Assembly: GCF_024169515.1 (NCBI RefSeq)
Contig: NZ_JAMKCQ010000001.1
Location: 806,001 to 870,000, forward strand
Length of the DNA stretch: 64,000 nt
Source: Erwinia aphidicola
GTDB lineage: Bacteria > Pseudomonadota > Gammaproteobacteria > Enterobacterales > Enterobacteriaceae
Reading direction: 5' to 3'
How positions within the stretch are numbered: position 1 is the first letter of the stretch; the number at the start of each line of letters is the position of its first letter. The notes beneath the pieces are model-generated. The model was not told the DNA's origin. It did not search any database and saw nothing but the letters and a program-made list of their open reading frames with translations. This document shows positions 56,518-64,000 of this stretch, one piece after another. Both the position numbers and the translations under genes were made by a program.

Positions 56518-57038
56518 TGACGTTTTACCTTAGCCAGCGGGTGATCGTGCGGATAGGTCGGGATATGCGGCTGCGCGGTGCCCAGCATCACGCACATCAG
56601 CGCTTCCTCTTCGCCGTGATTAAACAGACCGCGATAAATTCCGGCAGGAACGGAGATCAGGTCACGTTCGTTGAGCACCGTTTCACAGTAGCTGTCGCCA
56701 TCTTTGACCATCAGCGTGATGCAGCCTTTCAGCATGAAAAACACCTCCTCCACATCGTCATGCAGATGCAGCGGCCCTTCACTTTTTGCGGGCAGCACCA
56801 TGGTTGAGAAGGTGAAATGCTCGGCCGGCACGGTGTTGGTATCTGCGGAGACGCCGGTCGCCCCGGTGCCGATATAGCGCATCTGCGCCCGGCGGTATTT
56901 CGGGTCGAAATCGGCCTGAAACTTCAGGGCATTCCAGTCATATTTGCGCCCGGAAAAACGCGCAATGCGCGACTCTACCCACTCATCCATCGGCAGGTTG
57001 GCGGGTTTTACAACAGCGTTAGATTTAGTCTCTGACAT
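56514..57038 (-). CDS. Cupin-domain protein, possible dioxygenase or isomerase
   Basis: 174-residue single cupin. Complete metal motif in GPLHLHDDVEEVFFMLKG (two His and a Glu) and a fourth ligand His in YRGLFNHGEEE. Size and motif resemble small cupin oxygenases, but no specific enzyme can be named. Lies 12 bp after the MFS gene and overlaps the hydrolase. Confidence 0.8.
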   Translation of the reverse strand: MSETKSNAVVKPANLPMDEWVESRIARFSGRKYDWNALKFQADFDPKYRRAQMRYIGTGATGVSADTNTVPAEHFTFSTMVLPAKSEGPLHLHDDVEEVFFMLKGCITLMVKDGDSYCETVLNERDLISVPAGIYRGLFNHGEEEALMCVMLGTAQPHIPTYPHDHPLAKVKRQ

Positions 57039-57050
57039 GATGAGTACTCC

Positions 57051-58280
57051 TCAGTAACGTTTCAGGATTGGCAGTAACAGCACGCAGCCCGCTGCGGCCA
57101 TCACCACCAGAAACAGCAGGCCGCTGTCCATGCTGTGAGATTCGGCGATTAATGCCCCCATCAGCAGGGGTGCCAGCGCCCCGGCAAAATTCCCCAGGCC
57201 GTTGAAAACGCCCCCCGCGGTAGCGCTGACGCTGGGCGGCGTGGCTTTCGCCAACAGGGCAAAAATATTCGGCGCCCCGGCTCCCCACATAAAGGTGCTG
57301 AAGCTCATGGCGGCAATCACCTGCGCGGTTTGTTGCAGGTGCAGCACCGCCAGCAGGCCAAGTGATGCACCCGCAAGCGAGATAAAGCAGGCCAGTGCCC
57401 GCCGGTCGACGCGGTCGGAGAGCCAGGCCCCCAGCCCTTCCCCCACCAGCATGGCGATAAACGGCAGCGACGAGAGCCAGCCGACGTCGCGCAGGTGGAT
57501 GCCGCGCCCCTCGACCAGATAGCTGGGGAGCCAACCGTTCACGCCCCACAGGTAAGTGAGAAAGGTGATATTGCACAGGCAGATAAGCCAGAAGTGACCG
57601 CTGCGATACAGCACTGCGCGCGCGGCTTTACGCGGTTGTGTACTGCTGCAGGTGCCTGGCGATCCGCGGCGAATATTGCGCAGCGCCAGGCATACCCAGC
57701 CCACGACGGGCAGCGTCAGCAGCGCCATAAACCAGAAGGTGCTCTGCCAGCCAAACCGGCTGAGGATAAACAGCGAGAGGGGAAACCCGATGGCAGCACC
57801 AATCGGCGTTCCCAGCAGCCACAGCATGGTGGCGCGGGCCTGCAGGTGCTGCGGGAAGTTATTGCGCACCACGGCAAATGCCAGCGGGAACAGCGGCCCT
57901 TCCGCCACGCCAAGCGCGATGCGCAATCCCAGCATGGTCCGGTAGGAGTGGCAGAAGCCCATCGCCACCATCAGCAGGCACCACAGCAGCATCATGCCCG
58001 CCAGCAAACGCAGCGGATTGATGCGGTCGCCCAGCCCGCTGAGCAACATCGAAGAACAGCCATAGCTGAGCAGAAAGGCGCTCATTAACAGCCCCAGCCG
58101 CGTGGTGTCGAAACTCAGCCCCATCGCCTGCTGAAAGTGCACGTCAGAAAACAGGGCGGCAATACTCACCTTGTCGAAAAAGGCCAGCAGCACGCAGGCA
58201 AATAGCGCCAGCGGGATCGACCAGCGAACGGTTTCAACCTGCCCGGCTGCCGCAAGCGGCGGGTGTTCAAGTGTGCTCAT
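57051..58280 (-). CDS. MFS transporter, anion:cation symporter type
   Basis: 409-residue transporter with twelve hydrophobic segments. The N-terminal FACVLLAFFDKVSIAALFSD, then MSAFLLSYGCSSMLLSGLGDRINP and RIALGVAEGPLFPLAFAVVRNNFP, are typical of the family that imports organic acids (aromatic acids, glucarate, phthalate). Within this operon it is the obvious importer of the substrate, which would then be an organic anion. Gap of 15 bp after the FAD reductase. Confidence 0.88.
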   Translation of the reverse strand: MSTLEHPPLAAAGQVETVRWSIPLALFACVLLAFFDKVSIAALFSDVHFQQAMGLSFDTTRLGLLMSAFLLSYGCSSMLLSGLGDRINPLRLLAGMMLLWCLLMVAMGFCHSYRTMLGLRIALGVAEGPLFPLAFAVVRNNFPQHLQARATMLWLLGTPIGAAIGFPLSLFILSRFGWQSTFWFMALLTLPVVGWVCLALRNIRRGSPGTCSSTQPRKAARAVLYRSGHFWLICLCNITFLTYLWGVNGWLPSYLVEGRGIHLRDVGWLSSLPFIAMLVGEGLGAWLSDRVDRRALACFISLAGASLGLLAVLHLQQTAQVIAAMSFSTFMWGAGAPNIFALLAKATPPSVSATAGGVFNGLGNFAGALAPLLMGALIAESHSMDSGLLFLVVMAAAGCVLLLPILKRY

Positions 58281-58295
58281 CTGCCTGGCCTCCGG

Positions 58296-59495
58296 TTAAC
58301 GTAACGACATCAGTGAAAAGTCGGGGTCAGCCAGCTGCGCCGCATCCAGCGGGCGCTGAGCCAGCATCCAGCGCTTCGCCAGCTTAATGCTGCGCGCATC
58401 GTTAAATGCCACCAGCTGCTGCAGGCGGCTGTCCGCGCCGAGACGGAACCACAGCCCACCTCCGGGCTGCGGCCTGACAATGGTGCTTGCCGCGTCACCG
58501 GGCAGGCCGAGGATCTGAATATTGACGTCGTATTGATCCGACCATAGCCAGGGGATCTCGCCATACCCTTCAGCCTGCGGATCAAGCATCGCCTGCGCGG
58601 TGGCAATGGCCTGATTTTGGGCAAAGGCCCAGGACTGCAGCGAGATACCGTATTGCGGATGGCGCGCCACATCGCCGATGGCAAAAATCGCCGGATCGCT
58701 GGTCTGCCCGTGGGCATTTACGACGATGCCATTCGCGACCTCAAGCCCGGCCTGCTGCGCCAGTTCAAGATTTAGCTCAATCCCAATCCCCACCACCACG
58801 CGGTCAAAGGTTTCGGCTTCGCTGCTCGCGCAGCTCAGCTGTGGCCGATCGTGCTGTTGATGAAGTACGATTTCACCGCAGTCGAGATGCAGCCGCACCC
58901 CGTGCCGCTGATGTAGCGCCAGCAGCGCCGCCGACACCGCCGGGTCAATACTGCGCTGGCACAGTGCGGGCTGGCGCTCAAACACCGTGACGTCGATACC
59001 TTTGCTGCGGGCCGAAGCGGCAATTTCTAACCCGATCCAGCCGCCGCCAACCACCGCCAGGCGCTGGCAGTCGTTTAGCCCGGCTTTCAGCGAGATGGCG
59101 TCCTGCCAGCTGCGTAAGGTGTGAATACAAGGATGGTTTTGCCACTCGCGCCCCGGCAGGCGAGGACGGCTACCGGTAGCAATCAACAGCCGATCGTAGG
59201 GCAGCTGCTGACCATCGCTGAGCAGCACGCGCTTTTGAGCGCGCAGGATCTGCTCGGCGCGCAGCGGGCGATACCAGCTGAGATCGAGCGCCGCCTGCAC
59301 AGGCTCGCTAAACAGGCGGGTCAGGGCGACCTCCTCCTGCAACAGCACACTTTTCGACAGCGGCGGTCGTTCATAAAAGTCCCACGGCTCGTCGGCCACC
59401 ACGCTGATAGGCTGGTCGTAGCCCCTGTCGCGCAGGGTTTTCGCCGCCCAGCCGGCCGCCTGCCCGCCGCCGATAATCACAATCCCGGCGCTCAT
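58296..59495 (-). CDS. FAD-dependent ferredoxin reductase of a Rieske oxygenase system
   Basis: 399-residue glutathione-reductase-type flavoprotein. FAD site GGGQAAGWAAKTLRDRGY, NAD site VVGGGWIGLEIAASA, and second FAD motif FAIGDVARHP. Size and motifs fit HcaD/BphA4-type reductases that feed electrons from NADH to a Rieske ferredoxin; the ferredoxin is at 63410. Start overlaps the VOC gene stop as ATGA. Confidence 0.92.
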   Translation of the reverse strand: MSAGIVIIGGGQAAGWAAKTLRDRGYDQPISVVADEPWDFYERPPLSKSVLLQEEVALTRLFSEPVQAALDLSWYRPLRAEQILRAQKRVLLSDGQQLPYDRLLIATGSRPRLPGREWQNHPCIHTLRSWQDAISLKAGLNDCQRLAVVGGGWIGLEIAASARSKGIDVTVFERQPALCQRSIDPAVSAALLALHQRHGVRLHLDCGEIVLHQQHDRPQLSCASSEAETFDRVVVGIGIELNLELAQQAGLEVANGIVVNAHGQTSDPAIFAIGDVARHPQYGISLQSWAFAQNQAIATAQAMLDPQAEGYGEIPWLWSDQYDVNIQILGLPGDAASTIVRPQPGGGLWFRLGADSRLQQLVAFNDARSIKLAKRWMLAQRPLDAAQLADPDFSLMSLR

Positions 59496-60421
59496 AGCGC
59501 CTCCTCACTCTTCAGCTGGCGGCGAGTGGTGTAATCGATGCCCCCTTCTACCGCCCATTCAGTAAAGGAGACCAGCGAGTGCTCCAGCTCACGCGGCTGC
59601 CAGTTTTCCGTCAGCCAGTCATCGTTGGTGTAATACTCGAACGCCCCCCCAGCCGGGCTGTTGACGTACCAGAAATAGGCGGAAGAGACCGGATGGCGGC
59701 CGGGGCCAATAAAGGTGCTCCACTGCTGTTTGTTCATCGCCAGGCCACCGCCAACCACTTCATGGATATCGCGCACGGTAAACGCCACGTGGTTCAGGCC
59801 GCGCTTACCATTCGGCAGCTGCAGGAGAAACAGGGTGTGATGGCCACCGCGCTGCTGAGCCCGCAGGAACACCGCGCGATTGATGTAGCGGTCAGAAACC
59901 TCGAAGCCGAGCACCTCGCGATAGAACTTCTCCGTCTGCGCCAGGTCACTGACAAAAAACACCACGTGACCAATATTGATTGGCGTTGCCTGGGAATAGA
60001 CCGGGCTCGGCTGGTCGATACGGCGAATATCGTCCCACTGGTTGATGCCCGGAACCTCGAGTTCGACCTTACGCTGCTGGCGGACAACAATACGTAGCGC
60101 CATACCATTAGGATCGGTGCAGTACAGCGCCCCGCCGCGCTCCTGGCAACTGGGCTGGTCGCGCATTTTTTGCGCAATAGCGGCCAGTGCCGCTGCATCT
60201 TTAACCCCCCAGGTGACGCGCCGCAGGGTGGAGCCTGCTTCGAAGGCCGCTGGCAGGTCCGGGTTGTCCAGCGGGGTGAATTCAACCTGTGCGCCGCTCA
60301 GCGTTTGAAACAGACGATCGCTGCCGTTCACCGGCGACAGGCCAAAATCACGGATGAATTTGCTGCACAGTGCCGGGTCTTCAACGCCAAATTCCAGCTT
60401 TTCAATTCCAGTTACGCGCAT
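59492..60421 (-). CDS. Type I (VOC) extradiol ring-cleavage dioxygenase
   Basis: 309 residues from the ATG at 60421 (MRVTGIEKLEF). Two VOC modules; the catalytic one has the iron triad His152 (NIGHVVFF), His211 (GLNHVAFTV) and Glu262 (GGAFEYYTN), with partner residues HHTLF around 194. Expected to open a catechol-type ring next to the diol. Family relatives include 2,3-dihydroxybiphenyl dioxygenase and catechol 2,3-dioxygenase. The gap of 92 bp to iclR upstream is the largest in the operon. Confidence 0.9.
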   Translation of the reverse strand: MRVTGIEKLEFGVEDPALCSKFIRDFGLSPVNGSDRLFQTLSGAQVEFTPLDNPDLPAAFEAGSTLRRVTWGVKDAAALAAIAQKMRDQPSCQERGGALYCTDPNGMALRIVVRQQRKVELEVPGINQWDDIRRIDQPSPVYSQATPINIGHVVFFVSDLAQTEKFYREVLGFEVSDRYINRAVFLRAQQRGGHHTLFLLQLPNGKRGLNHVAFTVRDIHEVVGGGLAMNKQQWSTFIGPGRHPVSSAYFWYVNSPAGGAFEYYTNDDWLTENWQPRELEHSLVSFTEWAVEGGIDYTTRRQLKSEEAL

Positions 60422-60513
60422 GCTCTCTGCCTCTTTTTTGTTCAAAATGACGAATCCGGACGTAGAGATCCCCGACGCGGTTAAGCGCCTGAAAAATTTA
60501 CGCAGTGAATGGG

Positions 60514-61302
60514 TTAGCCGGCCTGGGCGTGATGCCCTAACAGGCCTGAGATTTTCGTCGCGGCATCGGCCACCAGCTGCTGCAAATGCCTGCGGTCAGC
60601 GGCCGGAATTTCGTGCATTGGCACCATGATGCTGACCACTGCCGCCACCCGACTTCTGGGCCCGAAGATCGGGTAAACAATCGACGAAATTCCAGGGCGA
60701 AAGAAAGATTCACCAATCACATAACCGCGCTGGTTATCCTGCTGCACCATCTCCCACAGCGTCTCACGATCCTGGGATGGCACCTGGGCCGCGCCCGCAA
60801 TCAGCGGCTCCGGATAGAGTTGTTCAAAATCGCTGCGGTTCAGATCGGTGAGCAGCACCCTGCCCAGCGAAGTGCAGTGAACCGGTAGCCGTGAACCGAC
60901 GCTCACCTGATTGATGCGCGCCCCTGCGGCGCTGACGCGGGCGATGTAAATCAGATCGCGCCCGTCGCGTATCGCCAGATGGCTGCTACACTGGCTGCGG
61001 TCGCGCAGCTGCTCAATCACCGGCTGCCCCGCCTGCGCCACATCCAGCGAGGCGATATACTCAAACCCCAGCCGCAGCACCATCATGCCAAGAGTAAAAG
61101 TGTTGTTACGCGGGTTACGCTGTAAGAAACCCAGGTGCTCCAGAGTCTGCACCACGCGGTAAGCGCTGGCTTTTGGCATGTCGACCAGCCGGTGCAGCTC
61201 GGCGAAGGTCATTTCGCGCTGCTGCTCGCTAAAGGCGAGTAGCAGCTGCAACCCGCGATCTAATCCCGGGATCAGATAGCGGCAGCTTGATGCTTCAGAC
61301 AT
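60514..61302 (-). CDS. IclR-family regulator
   Basis: 262-residue regulator: N-terminal winged HTH (MTFAELHRLVDMPKASAYRVVQTLEHLGF) and C-terminal effector domain (SRLPVHCTSLGRVLL; GISSIVYPIFGP). Located inside the operon it presumably controls; aromatic catabolic operons often use IclR members such as PcaR, PobR or HmgR as activators or repressors. A site cannot be assigned. Confidence 0.9.
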   Translation of the reverse strand: MSEASSCRYLIPGLDRGLQLLLAFSEQQREMTFAELHRLVDMPKASAYRVVQTLEHLGFLQRNPRNNTFTLGMMVLRLGFEYIASLDVAQAGQPVIEQLRDRSQCSSHLAIRDGRDLIYIARVSAAGARINQVSVGSRLPVHCTSLGRVLLTDLNRSDFEQLYPEPLIAGAAQVPSQDRETLWEMVQQDNQRGYVIGESFFRPGISSIVYPIFGPRSRVAAVVSIMVPMHEIPAADRRHLQQLVADAATKISGLLGHHAQAG

Positions 61303-61317
61303 GAAGACTCCTGCACA

Positions 61318-62067
61318 TCAGTTAAAAACAAATCCACCGTTAACCGGCAGCAGCTGCCCGGTAACGAAGTCAGACAGCGATGACAACAGCCAAATCACGC
61401 TGCCGCTGACGTCCTGCGGGTGCTGCGCTCCGGCGAGCGCGCGCCCCTGCTCATACAGCTGATGCCGGGCCGCTGGCACGTACTCTGTGGCGGCGACCCG
61501 CGTCAGCCCCGGGGCAATGGCATTGACGCACAGCCCGCGCTCTCCCAGCTCCCGCGCCATTGAGCGCGTCATGGCAATAATCGCGCCCTTACTGGCAACA
61601 TACGCCAGCAGGTTCGGTGCGCCCCACAGCGCGGTATCCGAGGCGACGTTGACGATTTTTCCGCCGCGTTTCATCAGTGGCACCGCCGCTTTTGAAACCA
61701 GCCAGCTGCCACGCACATTGACCTGCATTACGCGGTCCCACAGCTCAATGTCGTAATCCAGCATGCTTTTGCCACCGACGCCGGTCGCCAGCGCGCCATT
61801 ATTAACCAGCCCGTCGAGGCCGCCCTCGCGGGCGACAAGCTGCATAACGTCGACAATCGCCTGCGGATCGGCAATATCCAGCGGCAGCGCTTCGACTTGC
61901 GCCCCCTGCTCACGCAGCTGCTCAGCGCTGGCTTCCAGCTCGCCGGCCAGAATATCGAGCATCACCACCCGTGCCCCCTGCGCGGCGATGTCCTGCGCAA
62001 ACTGCCAGCCCAGGCCACGCGCTGCACCGGTTATCACGATGCGTTTTCCTGCCAGCAGCCCGCCCAT
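61318..62067 (-). CDS. SDR dehydrogenase, candidate cis-dihydrodiol dehydrogenase
   Basis: 249-residue classical SDR with TGAARGLGWQFAQD, NNGALA, Ser in NVASDTALWG and catalytic YVASKGAIIAMT, all intact. Next to the Rieske alpha gene it is the natural enzyme to rearomatise the dihydrodiol to a catechol. The ATG at 62067 is preferred since AGGAG is 8 bp away and it overlaps the Rieske stop by one base (TGATG); a GTG codon precedes it. Confidence 0.88.
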   Translation of the reverse strand: MGGLLAGKRIVITGAARGLGWQFAQDIAAQGARVVMLDILAGELEASAEQLREQGAQVEALPLDIADPQAIVDVMQLVAREGGLDGLVNNGALATGVGGKSMLDYDIELWDRVMQVNVRGSWLVSKAAVPLMKRGGKIVNVASDTALWGAPNLLAYVASKGAIIAMTRSMARELGERGLCVNAIAPGLTRVAATEYVPAARHQLYEQGRALAGAQHPQDVSGSVIWLLSSLSDFVTGQLLPVNGGFVFN

Positions 62068-63092
62068 CACGGCGTCTCCTGGGGGGCTAACTCTGCCAGT
62101 CTTGCCAGCTGCTGCTTCGCCGCTTTCTGCATACTGCGGCGCAGGCGTGACAGCCCGACATCGTGCTGATAGAGATATTCATGGTCACGCGCAGCCGGGG
62201 CCATTGATTCGAGGATCACCCGGTCCTGCTCCAGTACGTCCCAGTGCAGCTTCTCCAGCCGGTTGCGGTAGAAGAAGCGCCACATATCACGCTGCCAGCC
62301 TTCAACCTGGCGAATGCGCCAGAAAAATACCCGGCAGCGATTCTGCTCTTCCGGCACTACCATGCCAACAATCCAGAACGGGCCGCCCGGTCCGAAACGT
62401 TGCTGATAGGGGATCGACAGCCGCATCCACTGCGCTCCGCTTTCGCCAAACTCTACCCAGTCGAAATTCACCCCTTTTTGCCCATCCTTCTGGAACACAA
62501 AACCGGTTTCGGTTGGCTGCAGCGACATATCCGCCTTGTGGTCGCCCTCCGCCATCGAGTGCGAAGAGGAGTGCAGATAGGTGCCGTGCATCGGATCCAT
62601 CACGTTTTCCAGCGCGTACTGATAATTGCAGTTCCATGCAGCGGTGCAGAGGAAGTTGCTGTAAGACTTGCTGTCGGCCAGCTCCTGCGGGAACACCAGT
62701 TCCGCTGGCGGATCCTCTGCGGTAACGCCAAACCAGATAAAGATTGCGCCATGCGCTTCCTGCACCGGATAGGCGCGCACGCACTGCTGCCCAACCAGCG
62801 GGCAGCGGTCGACGGCCGGCACATCTTTCACCGTACCGCTGCCCGCCACTTCCACCCCGTGATACCAGCAGGCAATACGGTCGCCGAGGTTCCAGCCCAT
62901 CGACAGGCGCGCACCGCGGTGCGGGCAGCGATCTTCCAGCGCCTGCAGTTTGCCTTCGGCATCACGCCATACCACCAGCTGCTGGCCCAGCCGTGTAATG
63001 CCCACCGGCGCGGAGTGCACTTCCCAGCCCGCCAGCACCGGATACCACAGGCCGCGTAATCCTTGATCGAGATATTTCTGTACGTCAGTCAT
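62067..63092 (-). CDS. Rieske non-heme iron oxygenase, alpha subunit
   Basis: 341-residue catalytic subunit. [2Fe-2S] ligands Cys56, His58 (DRCPHRGARL), Cys75, His78 (CWYHG). Mononuclear iron: bridging Asp166, His169 and His174 in ENVMDPMHGTYLH, with the third carboxylate probably in LEQDRVILE near residue 290. Size and sequence type are those of single-alpha enzymes such as VanA, TsaM or phthalate dioxygenase; no beta subunit gene exists. Could dihydroxylate, monohydroxylate or demethylate. Substrate unknown. Confidence 0.93.
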   Translation of the reverse strand: MTDVQKYLDQGLRGLWYPVLAGWEVHSAPVGITRLGQQLVVWRDAEGKLQALEDRCPHRGARLSMGWNLGDRIACWYHGVEVAGSGTVKDVPAVDRCPLVGQQCVRAYPVQEAHGAIFIWFGVTAEDPPAELVFPQELADSKSYSNFLCTAAWNCNYQYALENVMDPMHGTYLHSSSHSMAEGDHKADMSLQPTETGFVFQKDGQKGVNFDWVEFGESGAQWMRLSIPYQQRFGPGGPFWIVGMVVPEEQNRCRVFFWRIRQVEGWQRDMWRFFYRNRLEKLHWDVLEQDRVILESMAPAARDHEYLYQHDVGLSRLRRSMQKAAKQQLARLAELAPQETP

Positions 63093-63104
63093 CTTCGCCC
63101 CCTG

Positions 63105-63413
63105 TCAGTAACCGTTGACCTGTAGAAATTCGCGCAGGCTGGCATCGCTCCACGGCTTACCGCCGCGATCGAAGACCCGCTGCTGATTAAGCGCCGCCAC
63201 CAGCTGCTCCAGGGTATTTATCTGCTGGGAAAACAGCGTTTCCAGCGCGCTAATCAGGGCGATTTCAAAGGCGTCAGGCTCACGACGACGCGTCTGCCAG
63301 ATGATATTTTGATATTCACCCGGCTGATGGATGGCACCGTTCCCCCCCTCTTTCGGGGGAGTGAATTGCCAGCTCTGCGGCAAATGTGGATTAAATTCCG
63401 CTTGATTGCTCAT
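63105..63413 (-). CDS. Small protein with recombinase-like helix-turn-helix C terminus
   Basis: 102 residues, no membrane segment. The last 22 residues (FDRGGKPWSDASLREFLQVNGY) resemble the short HTH-like segment of large serine recombinases, where G-x-x-W-S/T-x-x-S/T-L/V-R precedes a helix. The N-terminal half (PQSWQFTPPKEGGNGAIHQPGEYQNIIW) has no obvious family. It overlaps the ferredoxin gene (ATGA) and is 12 bp before the Rieske alpha gene, so it is co-made with the oxygenase. Function unknown; no catalytic recombinase domain is present. Confidence 0.65.
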   Translation of the reverse strand: MSNQAEFNPHLPQSWQFTPPKEGGNGAIHQPGEYQNIIWQTRRREPDAFEIALISALETLFSQQINTLEQLVAALNQQRVFDRGGKPWSDASLREFLQVNGY

Positions 63414-63736
63414 GGTTGCTCATCCTCCGCAACGACAGTGATTTGTATTTGGTTATCGACTATCCGTAATGGATAGCGTTTCAGGTCGCGCTCCCCCGGC
63501 TCGCGCAGGCAGCGTCCCGTTCTGATATCAAAAACAGCCTCGTGCAGCGGGCACTCCACTTTGCCATCCTCAACAAACCCCTGGCTCAGCAGGGCGTAAG
63601 CATGTGGGCAGATATCCTCCAGCGCGTAATATTCACCATCGACCAGATAAATTCCGATCTCCCGGCCATCAATATTGCCGGTGAAGGGAAAATCGGCCTG
63701 CACCTGCGAAATATCACAAATAGGGCTCCAGCTCAT
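63410..63736 (-). CDS. Rieske-type ferredoxin
   Basis: 108-residue [2Fe-2S] ferredoxin with ligands Cys43, His45 (ICPHAYALL) and Cys62, His65 (CPLHEAVFD), followed by GRCLREPGERDLKRYPLRI. This is the NdoA/BphA3/HcaC type that carries electrons from the FAD reductase to the oxygenase. First gene of the operon; GGAG precedes its start. Confidence 0.95.
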   Translation of the reverse strand: MSWSPICDISQVQADFPFTGNIDGREIGIYLVDGEYYALEDICPHAYALLSQGFVEDGKVECPLHEAVFDIRTGRCLREPGERDLKRYPLRIVDNQIQITVVAEDEQP

Positions 63737-64000
63737 TATTTAACTCCAGCATCTGTTTCAGATATAAAACTTTGTTTCCTATCTAATACGGTCAATATAG
63801 AAGCGGAGGGTTGAGCGTCAATAGGCGATATTTGCTAAAAATTAAATGAGATGATTTTTATTTAAAACAAACGTGCAAGAGATCACGAAATAAAATAATT
63901 TCACCGCAATAAATCAAATCTGTAGCAAAAACCAGATCCAGACAACAGCAGAGAAAAATACCCTTTTAAAACAGCAGCAAAGCCACCCTTTTCGGCATAA
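63737..64000. promoter_or_regulatory. Promoter region of the catabolic operon
   Basis: 264 bp, conspicuously AT-rich against the GC-rich operon and without an ORF I can support. It should hold the main promoter. One dyad, GAAAT-AAAATA-ATTTC at 63887-63902, is a possible regulator site, for example for the IclR protein. The region continues beyond the window, so a divergent gene may follow. Confidence 0.5.

Noticed and set aside
51034..63736. Identification as an indole-acetate (iac) or 3-phenylpropionate (hca/mhp) cluster
   Set aside because: The gene sets differ: no IacA/IacB/IacH-type genes, no beta subunit, no MhpD/E/F.

Overview
The window is enterobacterial chromosome, most likely from the Erwiniaceae (Pantoea/Erwinia type). 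Two backbone blocks match Escherichia coli gene order: galR with lysA-lysR, and lysS-prfB-recJ-dsbC-xerD-fldB-(ygfX-sdhE)-ygfZ-yqfA-ygfF-gcvPHT-ubiI-ubiH-pepP-ygfB-zapA-ssrS-ygfA-serA-rpiA-argP-yggE-argO-mscS-fbaA-pgk-epd-tktA-loiP. Protein identities were assigned by recognising family motifs and remembered homologues; no database search was possible. The genus is an inference.

Layout. 1-914: 3' part of galR. 928-1161: palindromes and a 41-bp tandem array. 1168-6030: accessory sugar module with lactose/cellobiose-type PTS IIA, IIB and IIC, a GH1 6-phospho-beta-glycosidase, a UxuR-like GntR regulator and a GNAT enzyme; three TGGNATNCCA sites lie on one DNA face in the divergent promoter. 6178-9632: lysA, lysR and an MFS exporter. 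10131-11468: a lipoprotein with a trypsin-type triad, a broken ygeA and a cupin. 11578-26721: translation, repair and envelope genes, with creBCD attached to sdhE-ygfX and ygfF cut short by a palindromic element. 26819-31277: glycine cleavage operon. 31789-32277: coiled-coil protein built of exact heptads. 32423-50992: ubiquinone, division, 6S RNA, serine, pentose and glycolysis genes.

51034-63736 is the main accessory feature. Fourteen genes on the minus strand, mostly overlapping or within about 20 bp (92 bp at the widest), encode a Rieske ferredoxin, a small HTH-like protein, a Rieske oxygenase alpha subunit, a dihydrodiol-type SDR, an IclR regulator, a VOC extradiol dioxygenase, a ferredoxin reductase, an MFS importer, a cupin, an alpha/beta hydrolase, an atypical SDR without the Tyr/Lys pair, an aspartate-dehydrogenase-family protein, an aldehyde dehydrogenase and a ThDP enzyme. 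It reads as a complete aromatic-ring catabolic operon whose substrate I cannot name; no hydratase/aldolase pair for the usual meta-pathway is present.

A dispersed family of palindromes with a GTAG head (CTAC on the other strand) recurs through the window. Its stems change by paired substitutions, it sits at nearly every convergent gene junction, and at ygfF and probably ygeA the coding sequence ends at one. These look like REP-type elements.
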